Assembly (NCBI RefSeq): GCF_020382885.2
Contig: NC_058502.1
Span: 6,457,501 to 6,521,500 of the forward strand
DNA length: 64,000 bases
Direction of reading: 5' to 3'
Source of the DNA: Scatophagus argus
Lineage: Eukaryota > Chordata > Actinopteri > Scatophagidae
Position numbers and translations under genes: made by a program. Shown piece by piece: positions 1 through 16,700 of this stretch (positions are counted from its first letter, which is position 1; every line of letters starts with the position of its first letter). The notes below the pieces were generated by a model. It searched no databases, had not been told where the DNA came from, and saw only the letters and a list, made by a program, of their open reading frames with translations.

Positions 1-1288
1 ACCGGGCATCCTGTTTGTCCCTGCTATTGTTCAGCCCGGGGATTCTCAGACCCAGTGAGGAGTGGATGACCAGGGTGAAACATGAACAAGTGAAACGTGA
101 AATGAAGTGACAAGTTGTGCGTATGATTTATGCGGGGTAAATAACCAGACAAGAGGCAGCTGATGTTGTCCTGCTGACCTTCATTTCAAGTTGGATCCTT
201 TTTTAGTGTCATTTAGTTGCTTGACAGAAAAAATTTGAGAAGCCCTGACTGGTTTAACAGGTTCTGTGGCAGTGAGGGTGGGACGACCCCCCTGAAGTTC
301 TCCAGTCTTCCTCCATGTCTGAACTAAACTGTAAACAGTATTCTGTATTTAAGTTTCTTTGCCGTGCAGTTTGTTCGACAATAGCAGACATTTTAATTAA
401 AAAATGTTACGAAGTGATTCATCCACCCATTCATTTCCCTTTCCATGCACAGAGATGTCCAGAATATTTTTTGTTGTTGCTGCTGTTGCTGTTTGCTTTC
501 CTGTTGATTTATCAAGCTGCACAAGAAGCATTTATGTGTGTGTGTTGACATAATAAACTGAAATGAAAAGTGATAATAACAGGGCTGCAACTAATGATTA
601 TTTTTATCATCTGTTAGGGACTGTGTTTATCAGAGGAGGTGGTAGCTGGTGTGTGCCTTCCTTTTTTTTTAACAAATACTTCTCAATGTACCTCCCTCAC
701 TGGGGTAAGTGCATGACTATCCCTCCACCCTAAATAACCATATTCATTTATATTCACCACTGTTCAACGTGGGTAGTGCTGGAGCCAGGGCAACAAGAAA
801 ACAGGGTGGAGGGATGGAGACTTATCACCAAAAACAAACGGCTTCTTAAGTGCAGTTTTGAGGTACTCGTACGTTACTTGAGTATTTCCATCTTCTGGTA
901 CTTTGCACTTCTACTTCATTGAGAAGCAAATATTATGGATTTTACTACTTTTCATTTATTTTATAATTTGAGTCACTTGCTAAGTATTGAGTATTTCTAT
1001 GCTGTGGTATTGCTACTGTTACTTAAGTACAATATCTGAGTACTTCTTCCACCACTGACATCAGATCCTGATCAAAGCTGCACCCATTTCCCTCTTGCAA
1101 TTTAAAAACTGACTTATCATGTCAGTTGCCGTGTGATGCTGCAGAGGTTCAATAAACCCAAAGAAAGAAAGACAGCTCTTAAACAACAAACGTCAGTACC
1201 GATAATTTTTTTATCAACTAATTGATCGAATTGCTAGACGTTGTGTATAAGAAATTGTGTTGACAAGGTGCCGTTGGTTGTCTTGCAG
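1..1288 (+). other. tmem26: tmem26 intron 1 (3' part)
   Basis: Noncoding sequence upstream of the first tmem26 exon in the window. I could not find the expected N-terminal exon here, so it should lie to the left. The stretch holds a degenerate interspersed repeat at about 860-1065 rich in TACTTAAGTA-type words. The acceptor TCTTGCAG ends at 1288. Confidence 0.6.
860..1065. repeat. Interspersed repeat, TACTTGAGTA / CTTCCACCACTGAC type
   Basis: The block is rich in words such as GTTACTTGAGTA and ACTTAAGTAC and ends in CTTCTTCCACCACTGAC. Related text with the same end recurs at 9880-9973 and without it near 8340-8436. This fits a dispersed teleost repeat; I cannot name the family. Confidence 0.55.
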
Positions 1289-6659
<5,371 letters not shown>

Positions 6660-6770
6660 TTTTGACGAGTCGGCTCTGGGAGAAGACGAGGAATCATGGA
6701 GATGGAGTGATATCACACCAGATGTTTTATTCACATGTAAACAGATCATTTAACAGCCTGCCCTTGTTCC

Positions 6771-6776
6771 AATAAA
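6771..6776 (+). terminator. tmem26: Polyadenylation signal for tmem26
   Basis: AATAAA lies 112 bp after the tmem26 stop codon, preceded by T-rich sequence. It is the first canonical hexamer downstream. Confidence 0.6.
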
Positions 6777-8163
6777 ACAAGTGAAAGTAGTCCCAAAGCA
6801 CAACCTCTGCTTGACAACACAGCACCTCCACTAACTGAAGCCAGGCTACAGTTTAGATAAGAATTGGACAGATTTCTAACAGAGTGATGAGGACATGAGG
6901 ACAGGGAGAGCAGGAAGAGAGGGCAACAGAGAATAACATTAGATGACACAAAAGCTGGAGAGTGGTGACAGAGGAAAACATCTTGTGCCAAACTGGAAGC
7001 TAAGTTTGATAAAACCGCCATAGCACCAGCAGAGGATAAGGAAGCCCATGAATTCTGATTATCGGTGACATTTGAATGGGAAATAAATCAGGGAGAGAAA
7101 TCATATTCGCAAACTTTGATGACCTCTTGGACAAAAGAAGACTATTCACAGATCCATAAATCTGTTATCTCAAAGTGATTCTGTCCATGCTGCTGCTGCT
7201 GCTGGTGAAATCTGACTCATGGTTACATGTAAAAAAAATTGTTTGCACTTGTGCAGTAGCCGTAAAAATAAAGAGACTGATGGCATCAAATGGCACACAG
7301 GTGATCACCTGGATTGTGTCTGTGGTGCCCATTTTAAAGTCCTGAATAATTCTATGATTTATAATACCAAAAAAATCATCAAAACTCCCTGGCTAATGAA
7401 ATGTTTTAGGAAAATGTGTTAAGACAATGTTCCCACAGCTTTGAATTATTGTCACTGGATGTTATTTAATTATCACTTGTGGTTTTTCAATATTTTCTTA
7501 CAATGAAACTGAACTGAGTTGGGTTTGGTCCAGTTTTGCGTTTGTACTACAACCTCACGAAGTGGCAAAAACTGGATATTATGACCATTTATCTATTACT
7601 TTTTTTATATAAAAGTACTTTTAAATATAACAATGGATGATTCAGTCTCTCCGTGTATCTATTGTCAACTGCAGAAGTACCTCGTGGATACTTAATGTAT
7701 CCCTGGTCGGGAATCAACCTAAGCACAAATAGTGCATTTTTACTTGTCAAGAAACAAACATGTATTATTGTTTTTGTCATGTTAGCTTGTTTTTAGTCTG
7801 TTTATACCCAAAAGAGCATTATATCCAGGATCCATGTGTTGTTTCCATTCTTATACCATGATGTGGGTCAGTTCTCAATTCTGGCAGCAGAATGTCGATT
7901 AATTCCTGGTAATGGACACTTACTAACAGACCTAAGTAGTTAGAGTGAAACTGTCTGTTCACCATTAGTTTGACATCGTGAATAAATTACATGGAAAAAA
8001 AACTGAATACTGAGCTCAGTCCTGCAGCGCCCCATCCTCAGCACAGGATGGCGACTGTGAACCACAAACTGACAGCAGCCTACAGTGACATATGGACTAT
8101 GAATTCTGCCTCAAAATATCAATATATTCTGATTGCAAACCTCACGAAATTATAAATTAATGG

Positions 8164-8196
8164 GCCAGGCCAGGCCAGGCCAGGCCAGGCCAGGCC
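8164..8196. repeat. Pentanucleotide repeat (CCAGG)n
   Basis: About six and a half tandem copies of CCAGG in an otherwise AT-rich stretch. Each unit reads CCWGG, a context where cytosines can be clustered, but nothing more can be said. Confidence 0.95.
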
Positions 8197-9879
8197 GCAT
8201 GATATCATGAATTGCCCTGTAAAGAAACGCAGTTTGAACACAATACTAACTTGTCTTTCTGGACATTTAAGGTGACTTTATTTTTATTTGAAACTCTGAA
8301 AGGGGCCACCACATTTAAATAATATGTTTAATTTTGAAACTTTTTGCTGGTAATGCTTTACTTTAAAGTATTTTTACACTGTGGTATTCTTACTTTTATT
8401 TCGTAAAGGATCTGAGGACTTCTTTCATCGGTAATTGTTGCTAATGTACACAGACACAAACACACACTAAGCCTGTGGCCATGTTGATTTTAATCTCGCC
8501 TTTATAATAATAAAAAGTGATGTGAGCAGATGGAACTTTTCACCTGACACTTCAAACACATTACAGAAGCAACTAATGTCAATATTAAAATGAAAATCTG
8601 TCTAAAAATCTATTTACGTTGTGTAATTTGACAAATGTTCAAACATATAAAAACACAGACTACTCTGGACATTAGAGTATTAATACCTAAATTGATTTTA
8701 TCATCTGGTCTTTTGAGAGTGAATCAGTGACAGGCTCTGTGGGCTCTTACGGTTTTTGTTTGATATATTGCATCAGTGTTATTTCACAGTAGGAGCCTAC
8801 AGCTGTGAATCAGACCAGTGAAATCACCAGGGCTGCACCAACGTGTCATCAGAGTTGTTATGTAGAGATCACTTCCAGATGTCAGCCGCTCGTTTCACAC
8901 GTTTGGTGTTTTGATGACTGTCCAAACGCCAAAATCTCCCCGAGACGTTCAGCTGGGTTGACATGTGATGACCATGAGGACCTGAGAATTTGATTTCACA
9001 TCCTTTTCATTTTCTTAAAACAACCCAGTGATTCCCTTGTGTCGTATTTGGAAGCATTTGGGTTTGTTATGTTTACCAGAAGAAACAAACTGAACCTGTG
9101 CCAGTGTCACACAAAAACAGCTCTATACATTATTAAAAAGCCACTAAACGCAAATTCGGCACAAAAACTGCGCTTGGGGGAATTAAACCTTGTCTAGTGT
9201 CTGCAGACAGCAGCGCTGCAGCAGATAAATACAAGTACTGCACACAAAGAGTGTAAAGTGTGTGTCTCATAATGCAGTTTTTATTTATTTATTCCCTTTG
9301 TTTATTTTTTAAAACGTAGTTTAAATTTAAAGGCGACAGTATAAATGCAAGAATTATGGAGAAAGTTTAATCCACAGCTTAACTTTCACACTTAGGTTAG
9401 TTTTTCCCTTATGGTAAGGTTTGCTTTTAATGTCTTTAACTTTCTGCATCTACTCTGCTACATTTTATAGGTAAACATTATACTTTTTACTTCACTGGGT
9501 TTATCTGTCCGCTACATAAACATAAGATTTTTGCGTTCAAAACATCTGAGAAGCTTAAGAAACAGGTTTGCCCAGATGTTCACAGCACACCTGAAACAGT
9601 TGTTAATCAATCAGTCACTTGACAGAGAACAAACATCATGCCTTTTCTTTTAATGATTTTATTTTATCTTAAATAATTTTGATGTTTAGACTGTTGGTTG
9701 CTGTCATAAATATCCTGAGTTCAGGATCATTAGTTGTGGTCATATACAAAATAGTTCAAAATGTGCTCGACCAGCAGTAAAAACACTTTTACATTAATGC
9801 ATGAGTAATAATAATCTAATGACATCACGTATAACAATCACAGGAGAAATGTTGCCGCATTGAGCACTTTTAATTAACT

Positions 9880-9973
9880 TTCACATACTTTTACTTTAAA
9901 GTAACACCTTCAATGCATGAACTTTACTTTGAACAAAGCATTTTCACAGGGTGGCATTTCTTCCACCACTGAC
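9880..9973. repeat. Interspersed repeat copy ending CTTCCACCACTGAC
   Basis: The segment from ACTTTTACTTTAAAGTAAC to TTTCTTCCACCACTGAC resembles the 860-1065 copy in its final motif and its ACTTT-rich composition. Confidence 0.5.
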
Positions 9974-10366
9974 AGTATTAAATCCATTACTAATCCATTA
10001 CTAAAATAAGCATGGGCTTTATTTCAAAGGGCGTGAACAATGAACAATGCCGGAGAAATGCAATAATTACGTGTTTTTTCTCCTCTTTAATTATACTTTC
10101 CCTACGGCTGCCACCTTGTGGTTACTTTAAGTACTGCATCGCCTCACCATCTGTCTCATTTATCTCCTTTTCTACCTTGCCTCTCACACTCCTCCCACTC
10201 ACAGCTCAGTCCACAGCTACCTGCTGTTATTCCAAAATCGAAAAATGACCAACTTTGCTGTTCATCGCTGGAAGTGAGGACTAAAGTGGCAACAGGCGCT
10301 TCAACAGCTCGTGGGTGTAATATGACACAGCGAGTGGGGTTGGGCCTGATTCGGCTTAAAACAGTC

Positions 10367-10376
10367 AGACAAGCCC
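10367..10376 (+). promoter_or_regulatory. perp: p53/p63 half-site candidate upstream of perp
   Basis: AGACAAGCCC matches the half-site consensus RRRCWWGYYY at all positions, about 110 bp upstream of the TATA box. The only nearby partner is an 8/10 match (10392-10401) at a 15 bp spacing, outside the usual 0-13 bp range. Mammalian PERP is a p53 and p63 target, so the position is suggestive only. Confidence 0.35.
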
Positions 10377-10486
10377 ATCCCTTCAGGTCCCAAACAGGTT
10401 GCATTACACACAAGGGTGGAGTTTTCCAGCTGGAATCCACACCACACCTTCTGACTGTGTCCTTTGCGCGAAGACGCACCAGACTC

Positions 10487-10493
10487 TATATAA
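10487..10493 (+). promoter_or_regulatory. perp: TATA box of perp
   Basis: TATATAA stands in a GC-richer stretch about 80 bp upstream of the perp ATG. Transcription would start near 10517-10525, leaving a 5' UTR of about 50 bp. Confidence 0.75.
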
Positions 10494-10571
10494 CCGGACG
10501 GACTACACCTCGCTCCCCCACAGCTCGCCTGTTCTCTCTCCGTCCCGCTCCACGCACTCCGATCGTCGGTC

Positions 10572-10776
10572 ATGTTTCGCTGTGGGATCGCCTACCCCCG
10601 ATGCAGGTGGATCTTGCCCCTGCTGCTGCTCTTCGCCATTATTTTTGACATAATCGCCATCGCCGCCACCTCGGGATGGGTCGAGGACGAGGACGCCAAG
10701 TCTCACTACGCCAGCATGTGGGCCCAGTACCGAGGCAGGAACGACAACTGGGAGAGCAAGTCGCTCATGGAGTTCT
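10572..10776 (+). CDS. perp: perp coding exon 1
   Basis: The exon encodes residues 1-68 plus one base of Ser69. It carries membrane segment 1 and most of the first extracellular loop. The donor is GTAAGTGT, close to consensus. Confidence 0.96.
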
Positions 10777-13700
10777 GTAAGTGTCAGTTTCTACCTGCTA
10801 GACATGAAGCTCAACAGGACAGCGAACAGTTAAAGAGTAGAAAGACAGGAACAAGGAGACAATACGCGGATTGGTGGGGCTGCTTCAGCGTTTGTCTCGC
10901 TGGGGTGTAAAATTCAACACTCACGTATTGTAAGTAGAAGGACTCGACCTCTGACAAGTCCAGGCTGAGGGGAGGAGGGAGGCCTACAACACCCTCAGTC
11001 CGTCAGGCGGACTGAACTTTGCTCTTCACTTATCTCGCTCATTAAATAAGATAAAGTAGGGAGGTGCTGTACAAAAAAAAACAAAAAACACAACAACCAC
11101 AACAGCCTCATTTATAAGTCAGCTTTAAAGATTGCCATGATTAAAATGTCTGCCTGTTTTTGAGCCTTAAGTTTGTTTGTATATGGCAAAAACGCATCAT
11201 CAGATGTTTCAGTGGGGGCTCACATAAATCAGTATTTTCAACGAGAACAGAAAAACAGAAACAGATGGATGAAACCTTGATAGAAGCATTTTAAAGAGAG
11301 TATACCGTCTCCTCGAGTAAGGCCTTAAAAGACAGGAGAAGACAGTTGAAGACAAGATCAAATGGGTTGTCAGTAATTTTCCTCCAATGTGGCACCTGTC
11401 TGTACCTGTCTGTTTGTCGTGCCATGCAAAGCAGCCCTGTTACCAGTAGTTTCTTCTATAACCTCCTACTGCCAGGAAACACCGCACGTCTTCCGCCTTG
11501 ATCTGATTTTAATATACACAGAGATTCAATATGAGCTGCAGGCCAGAGATTCAATAAGACGCTGGATAAAACCTTACAAAACAGACGGTGGAAGTGCATT
11601 CACAGCCAGTCGAGCTGCGTTCGTACGCGGGATGTCTTTCGGTTACTGTGTTTGGAGTTTTTGTTTTGTTTTTCTGCAGGAAAGAAATCGAACGACGTAT
11701 GCTGCTGCCAAACCCATAAACAATAAATAAACATATGTGCTCAGCGAAAATCCAAGGGAGCCATTTGAGGAACTTTAAGGCTTTAAGCTTAAAGATGACT
11801 GAATTCTTTTCTGTCTGTATCAGTGTGCTGGGGGCAGATTTTCTTCTGAAAACAAATTCACCTCAGGCAGCGTTTGACTGTTTTAAATGGTTTGTGGAAT
11901 AATAAGAGGGATAAACACAAATTCGCCTGTTTGTGAACAACAACAACACACACACACACTCTGAAGTGAACAGTAACTGTGACCAGAACAGACTTTGCTT
12001 CTCCTCGTTCCCAGGTTGTGTTTGTGTTATTCCACACCCACAGTCAACCACAAAGACAGCGTTGTGGCCCTTATCAGACTCTCCTGATGTCGCCCAGTGA
12101 GGCTAGTGGTTCCATATTGTGATCGGCAGAAACGTACCTTCGTTAAAAAACATTAACGTTAAACATTCACACGTTTTTGCAGTCTGGAGCGCAAATGACC
12201 TTTATATTCCTTCATAGTTTACATCTGTTGTTTACAGTATGGCTGCGCGAAACTCTGCACTATTACTATATGATAATACACATGCTGTATGTTATACTGT
12301 ATATTACATAAATAAAACCAAATCCTGACCTCAAGGCTGAGGGAAGCTCTGATGCACATTCAGAATGACCTGATGTGGTTGGTGCAGGGTACGACTGCCA
12401 AATTTGCAAACCAGAAACATGTTTGTAATCATTTCAGGTTAAGATAGGTGAGAATTTGTTGCTTTTCTCAGTCTCGCGTCGTAGCAAAGTAAAGCTTTTA
12501 GGACTGCTGGTCACGGAACAGAACCGGATTTAACGTCATCACATTGGCAATCGTAATGTAACTGTGATTGTTTTCCCAGCATTTTTAAATGAAAATAACC
12601 GTGAGTTGCAGCCCGTACGTCTGTAACAGGGATTACAGAGATTTGATGTGCCTTGACTTGTCTTCTCTTGTTGTAAAAACTTCAGCCCTGTTACTTTCTC
12701 TGTTTCGTTTTGTGCATGTGCTCCTGTTTGTTAATGTTTAGACGAAGATTTGGTGGGAACTTTGGCATGTGAAGGAATCCAGGCTTTTTTCTTTCTTTGT
12801 TTCTTTCTTTTTTTTTCTTTACATTTTGGCTCAGTGACAGCAGCAGTCGGGGGCCCTTGTACAGACTGTTGAAACTAAACAGACTCAAACACACATTTAT
12901 ATTTAGTTCTCCTGGTGTGAGTACAAGTTGCTGTGAAAAGTGTTTTTCGGCCATTTTCAGGCGTCGTTTTAAGTTATAACTGAAGTGGTTTTGTTCTTCG
13001 ACTGAGCTGCCTGCTGCTACTGTTTTGGTCCTGACTCCTTTGGTGTCAGCGGGACTGAAGCGCTCAAACAAAAGACGACCACAGAAGTTGCCAGAAGTCC
13101 GTTGGCTGTATCTTGGATACGTTTTTAACCCAGAGGTTCCTCTGAGCATTCTTGGCCTCGGTTCTTTAGGAGCTCTGTGGATGAATGTTTGTGTGTGTTG
13201 CTGTGTGCAGATGTTGTGAATATTGGCGTGGGACCAAACAGACTCCCGGTCATGTTGCTCTGTATACACTACGAAGCCTGTATTTCCTTAAAACTGCAGC
13301 TTGCCTGGGAACTACAGGAATAAACATGTTTGTGTGTGTCGCTGGCAGAATGGGAAAGTAGATAATGACTGGTTTGGTGTGAATCAATGGGTAGGGCGAC
13401 GTGAGGATGAGACAATAAGAAATCTGGCAGCATCAGTCATACACATGTACAGCTTTATGGTAACATGTGACTTTTATTTTAGATTATTTTTGCAGGATGA
13501 GCCAAAAATATGAATTCCAGTCCGTGTTTTTTCATTCATTCATCAGCTTTCCCACTAATTTTCCTGAAAATTTACCCCCTCACCTTAATCTGCCAGTTAT
13601 TTTTCCAAGTTCATTGATTTGTCCAGGAAATGTTAGAAAAAAATGTCCATCACAATCTCCCAAAGTGCACTTTTAATTCTCTGTTTTAGCCGACCATCAG

Positions 13701-16700
13701 TCTAAATCCCAAAGATTTTTACTATTTTACTACTATCATGTATGGCACAAAAAAACAGCAATTCTGTTTATTTATCAATTATCAGTTTAGATTCCCATTA
13801 GTTTTTGATGCAAAAAAATCAGTCAGTCAGTCGTTTCAGCTCTTAAAATCTACTGTATACCATCACAGGAGATTTCAGCTGTGTCGCCCACTCCTGCATG
13901 TACCACAGTCGCTCTTCGCTCACTTTGTAGAGTAAAAAGCACTGAATTAAAACACTGGCACTGTGTTCCCGGCGCCAAGAGCTGCTGGCTGCGAGGTGAT
14001 CTGTTAAAATCTTTTCAAGGAGAATGCATGGTGTCAGGTTGATCCACGCTGCCTGCATGAAAGCCCTCTTTACAAGAGGGTTTGATGGATGTTATCCCTG
14101 ACGGTAAGACCAGGGCTGCTCTGAATACAAACTTCACAGCAAATGCACTTGTCACCATGGCCAAAGCTTTATGCAAGGCGTGTGGGAGAATCAAACAGCA
14201 TGTACACTGTATGGACAAAAGTATACAGACACCTTTTTTCAGCCTTTCACTTCCTTGAAGGGAAATCTTAATGCTTCAGCACACCAAGACATTTTGGACA
14301 ATGCTATGCTTCCAACTTTGTGGCAACAGTTTGTTGAAGACCCTTTTCTATTCCAGCATGACTGTGCCCCAGTGCACAAAGCAAAGCTCCATGAAGACAT
14401 GGTTGGATGAGTTTGGTGTGGAAGAACTTGGCTGGCCCACACAGAGCCCTGACCTCAACCCCATCCAACACCTTTGGGATGAACTGGAACAGAGATTGTG
14501 AACCAGGCCTTTTGGTCCAACATCAGTGTGTGACCTCACAAATGCTCTACTGCATGAATGGGCACAAATTCCCACAGAAACACTCCAACATGTTGTGGAA
14601 AGCCTTCAGAGAAGAGTGGAATGTGTTATAGCTGCAAAGCTGCTTCTGTAGATGCATGAAAATTTCCTGTTGGTGTAATGGTCAGGTGTCCCCTTACCTT
14701 TGTCTATATTGTATAGGTGTGTTTTAGTGAGAAAGTCACAGTTACAAACATGTTTCTGTGTGCACATGTACTTGCAGTGTAAACGTGGAGAAGTGAAATC
14801 CAATCTGTTAGTTTTGATCAGAAAAGGGAAACAGATGTTGAGCAGCTGGATGGCATCAAGTTCTAGTTTTCACCCACAGACGTAAACCGAAGCATGTTGA
14901 GTGCTGAGCAACTTAAAACACCCAGGCATTAGGATGCAACTTGGCTGTTGTTCATACATTTAAACGTAAAGTCTAGAAAAGAAGCGTTCACAGAAAACAA
15001 CCCACACTCGCTGAGGAAGGCTGAGACGGAAACATCTGGGTGGTTACGTGGACTGTTGCTAATGGTTTCTTTAAAAAAAAAACAAACAGTGTTGGAAGAA
15101 CATTCAGTAGCAACTTTAACAAAGGTTGATGGCAACAGGTTGAGTTCCTTCCTTCCATTGTTTTACCAAATAACTGTGCACATTTTAACTTGAACAAAAT
15201 CTGCACAGTGTGTACAAGTGACCCACAGTTCAAATCAGAGTCTCCAGTTTCCAAACATCACCAGTGATGGTAAGGACAGACCTTTAGTGTATTAAAAATC
15301 TTCTGATGATGAACAACACCACAGAGTGCTGCAATGCTAAGCCAATTGTGTTCAACATTTTGTTTTCATTTCACGGTCCTTTCGGGACTTCAACGAAAAT
15401 AATCTGACATAATCTTTGGTAAGTGTTGAAAGCTGATTTCTGAGAATATGTGATTTTTACACGTAGCTAATATGTGCCGGCCTGTTTTGTTGGAGAGTCT
15501 GAGTCCTTGAGGATGCCTGATGTCATTTGAGGACGGCTGCGGCTTTTCTGAAGGGTTTTAGTGTGTTTTTTTTTTTTCAGCAATATGCACACAAAACCAT
15601 TTGGGAAAAATTAGTGTGTCACTATTTGAACGCTGCTCTTTGTTTCTTGAGCTGTGGATAAGATGCTGTCTCCCCTGTGTGTTCATAAGGCTCAGGTTGA
15701 AGTCTGAATTTCTTTTTCTCGTCCTGACATGACAGTTTTTAAAGAGTCCACAGTGAGCAAAATTGAACTAGTCGAACTAGTCTGGTGTGTGTCAGTTTGT
15801 GCGTGATGGGAGAAATACCTCAGGCTGAGTCGGGTTGGGCATTACCTGAGCACACACACACACACACACACATACACTCAGGTATGAATAATTTAGGGTG
15901 TTGTCCGATCCAGTAACAAGTAACAGTGAATTGGGTGTGACATAGTCCTCCACAGTGGACTGGATGTAGTCTCAAAAGTGTTTGGATTATATGTTTTAGT
16001 GTTGGACCATTATTATTGTTATTATTATTATTATTTTATTTTAATCCTATAGAGCTGGTGAAACATGTTCAGAAAACACTGAACTCCTAAGAAAATGATC
16101 AGAGACCTGAGCTGTTTCCTGTTAAAGATTATGTGATGTGTTTAATAAGTCTGCCAAATTTCATGAGAGTCAGCAAAACAGGGCTGAGGGCTTGTTATGT
16201 ACCAACATTCAAGGGGGCGCTGTTGAGTTGTTTTGCCATGCCCGTTATGGACACCCATATGATGTACAATTTTTCACCCAACATGATGCTTGTGCAAAGT
16301 TTCATGAGTTTTTGAATATGGCGAGGCCTCCAAAAGCACGATTTTTAATAATAGAGAAGAAAAATTCCTGGTGTTTTCACATTAACATTCCCTTATTTAC
16401 TTTGCACATGCACAGTAAAAGCTCATCTACAAACAGCAGTAATTTTCCCACTGAAACGCGTTTTATTTCACTTTTTTTTTTTATTTTGTCCCATGTGATG
16501 GCTTTTACAGTAAAACTCAGAACCTGTCAGGCATCTCATACAGTTTTTTGGCACAAACAATCTGCAAGCGCTCACGATGGGAGGTGCTTGTTTTAGACTG
16601 TGCGGCGCTACGGATTCTCTGTAATTACAGAGGCCGCGTCTGCGAACGACGCAAACGCCTGACAAACAGAGCGAAAGTGTTGTTGAGGGTGTGGCGGGTG

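Larger units (their letters stand above)
6777..10350. other. Intergenic region tmem26-perp
   Basis: About 3.6 kb without recognisable genes. It contains a CCAGG pentamer array (8164-8196) and copies of the dispersed CTTCCACCACTGAC-type repeat (about 8340-8436 and 9880-9973). The rest is AT-rich unique-looking sequence. Confidence 0.65.

Noticed and set aside
10118..10648. 176-codon plus-strand frame overlapping the perp promoter and start
   Set aside because: It crosses the TATA box and the perp start in another frame; no homology is visible. It is a chance frame in GC-richer sequence.
12691..13269. 192-codon open frame on the minus strand in perp intron 1
   Set aside because: It has no family resemblance, its composition is like translated noncoding DNA, it includes a poly-Lys/Arg stretch from a T-rich tract, and no splice or promoter evidence supports it.
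16133..16596. 152-codon frame at 16.1-16.6 kb
   Set aside because: It lies over a dispersed repeat and shows no transposase or other known motif.
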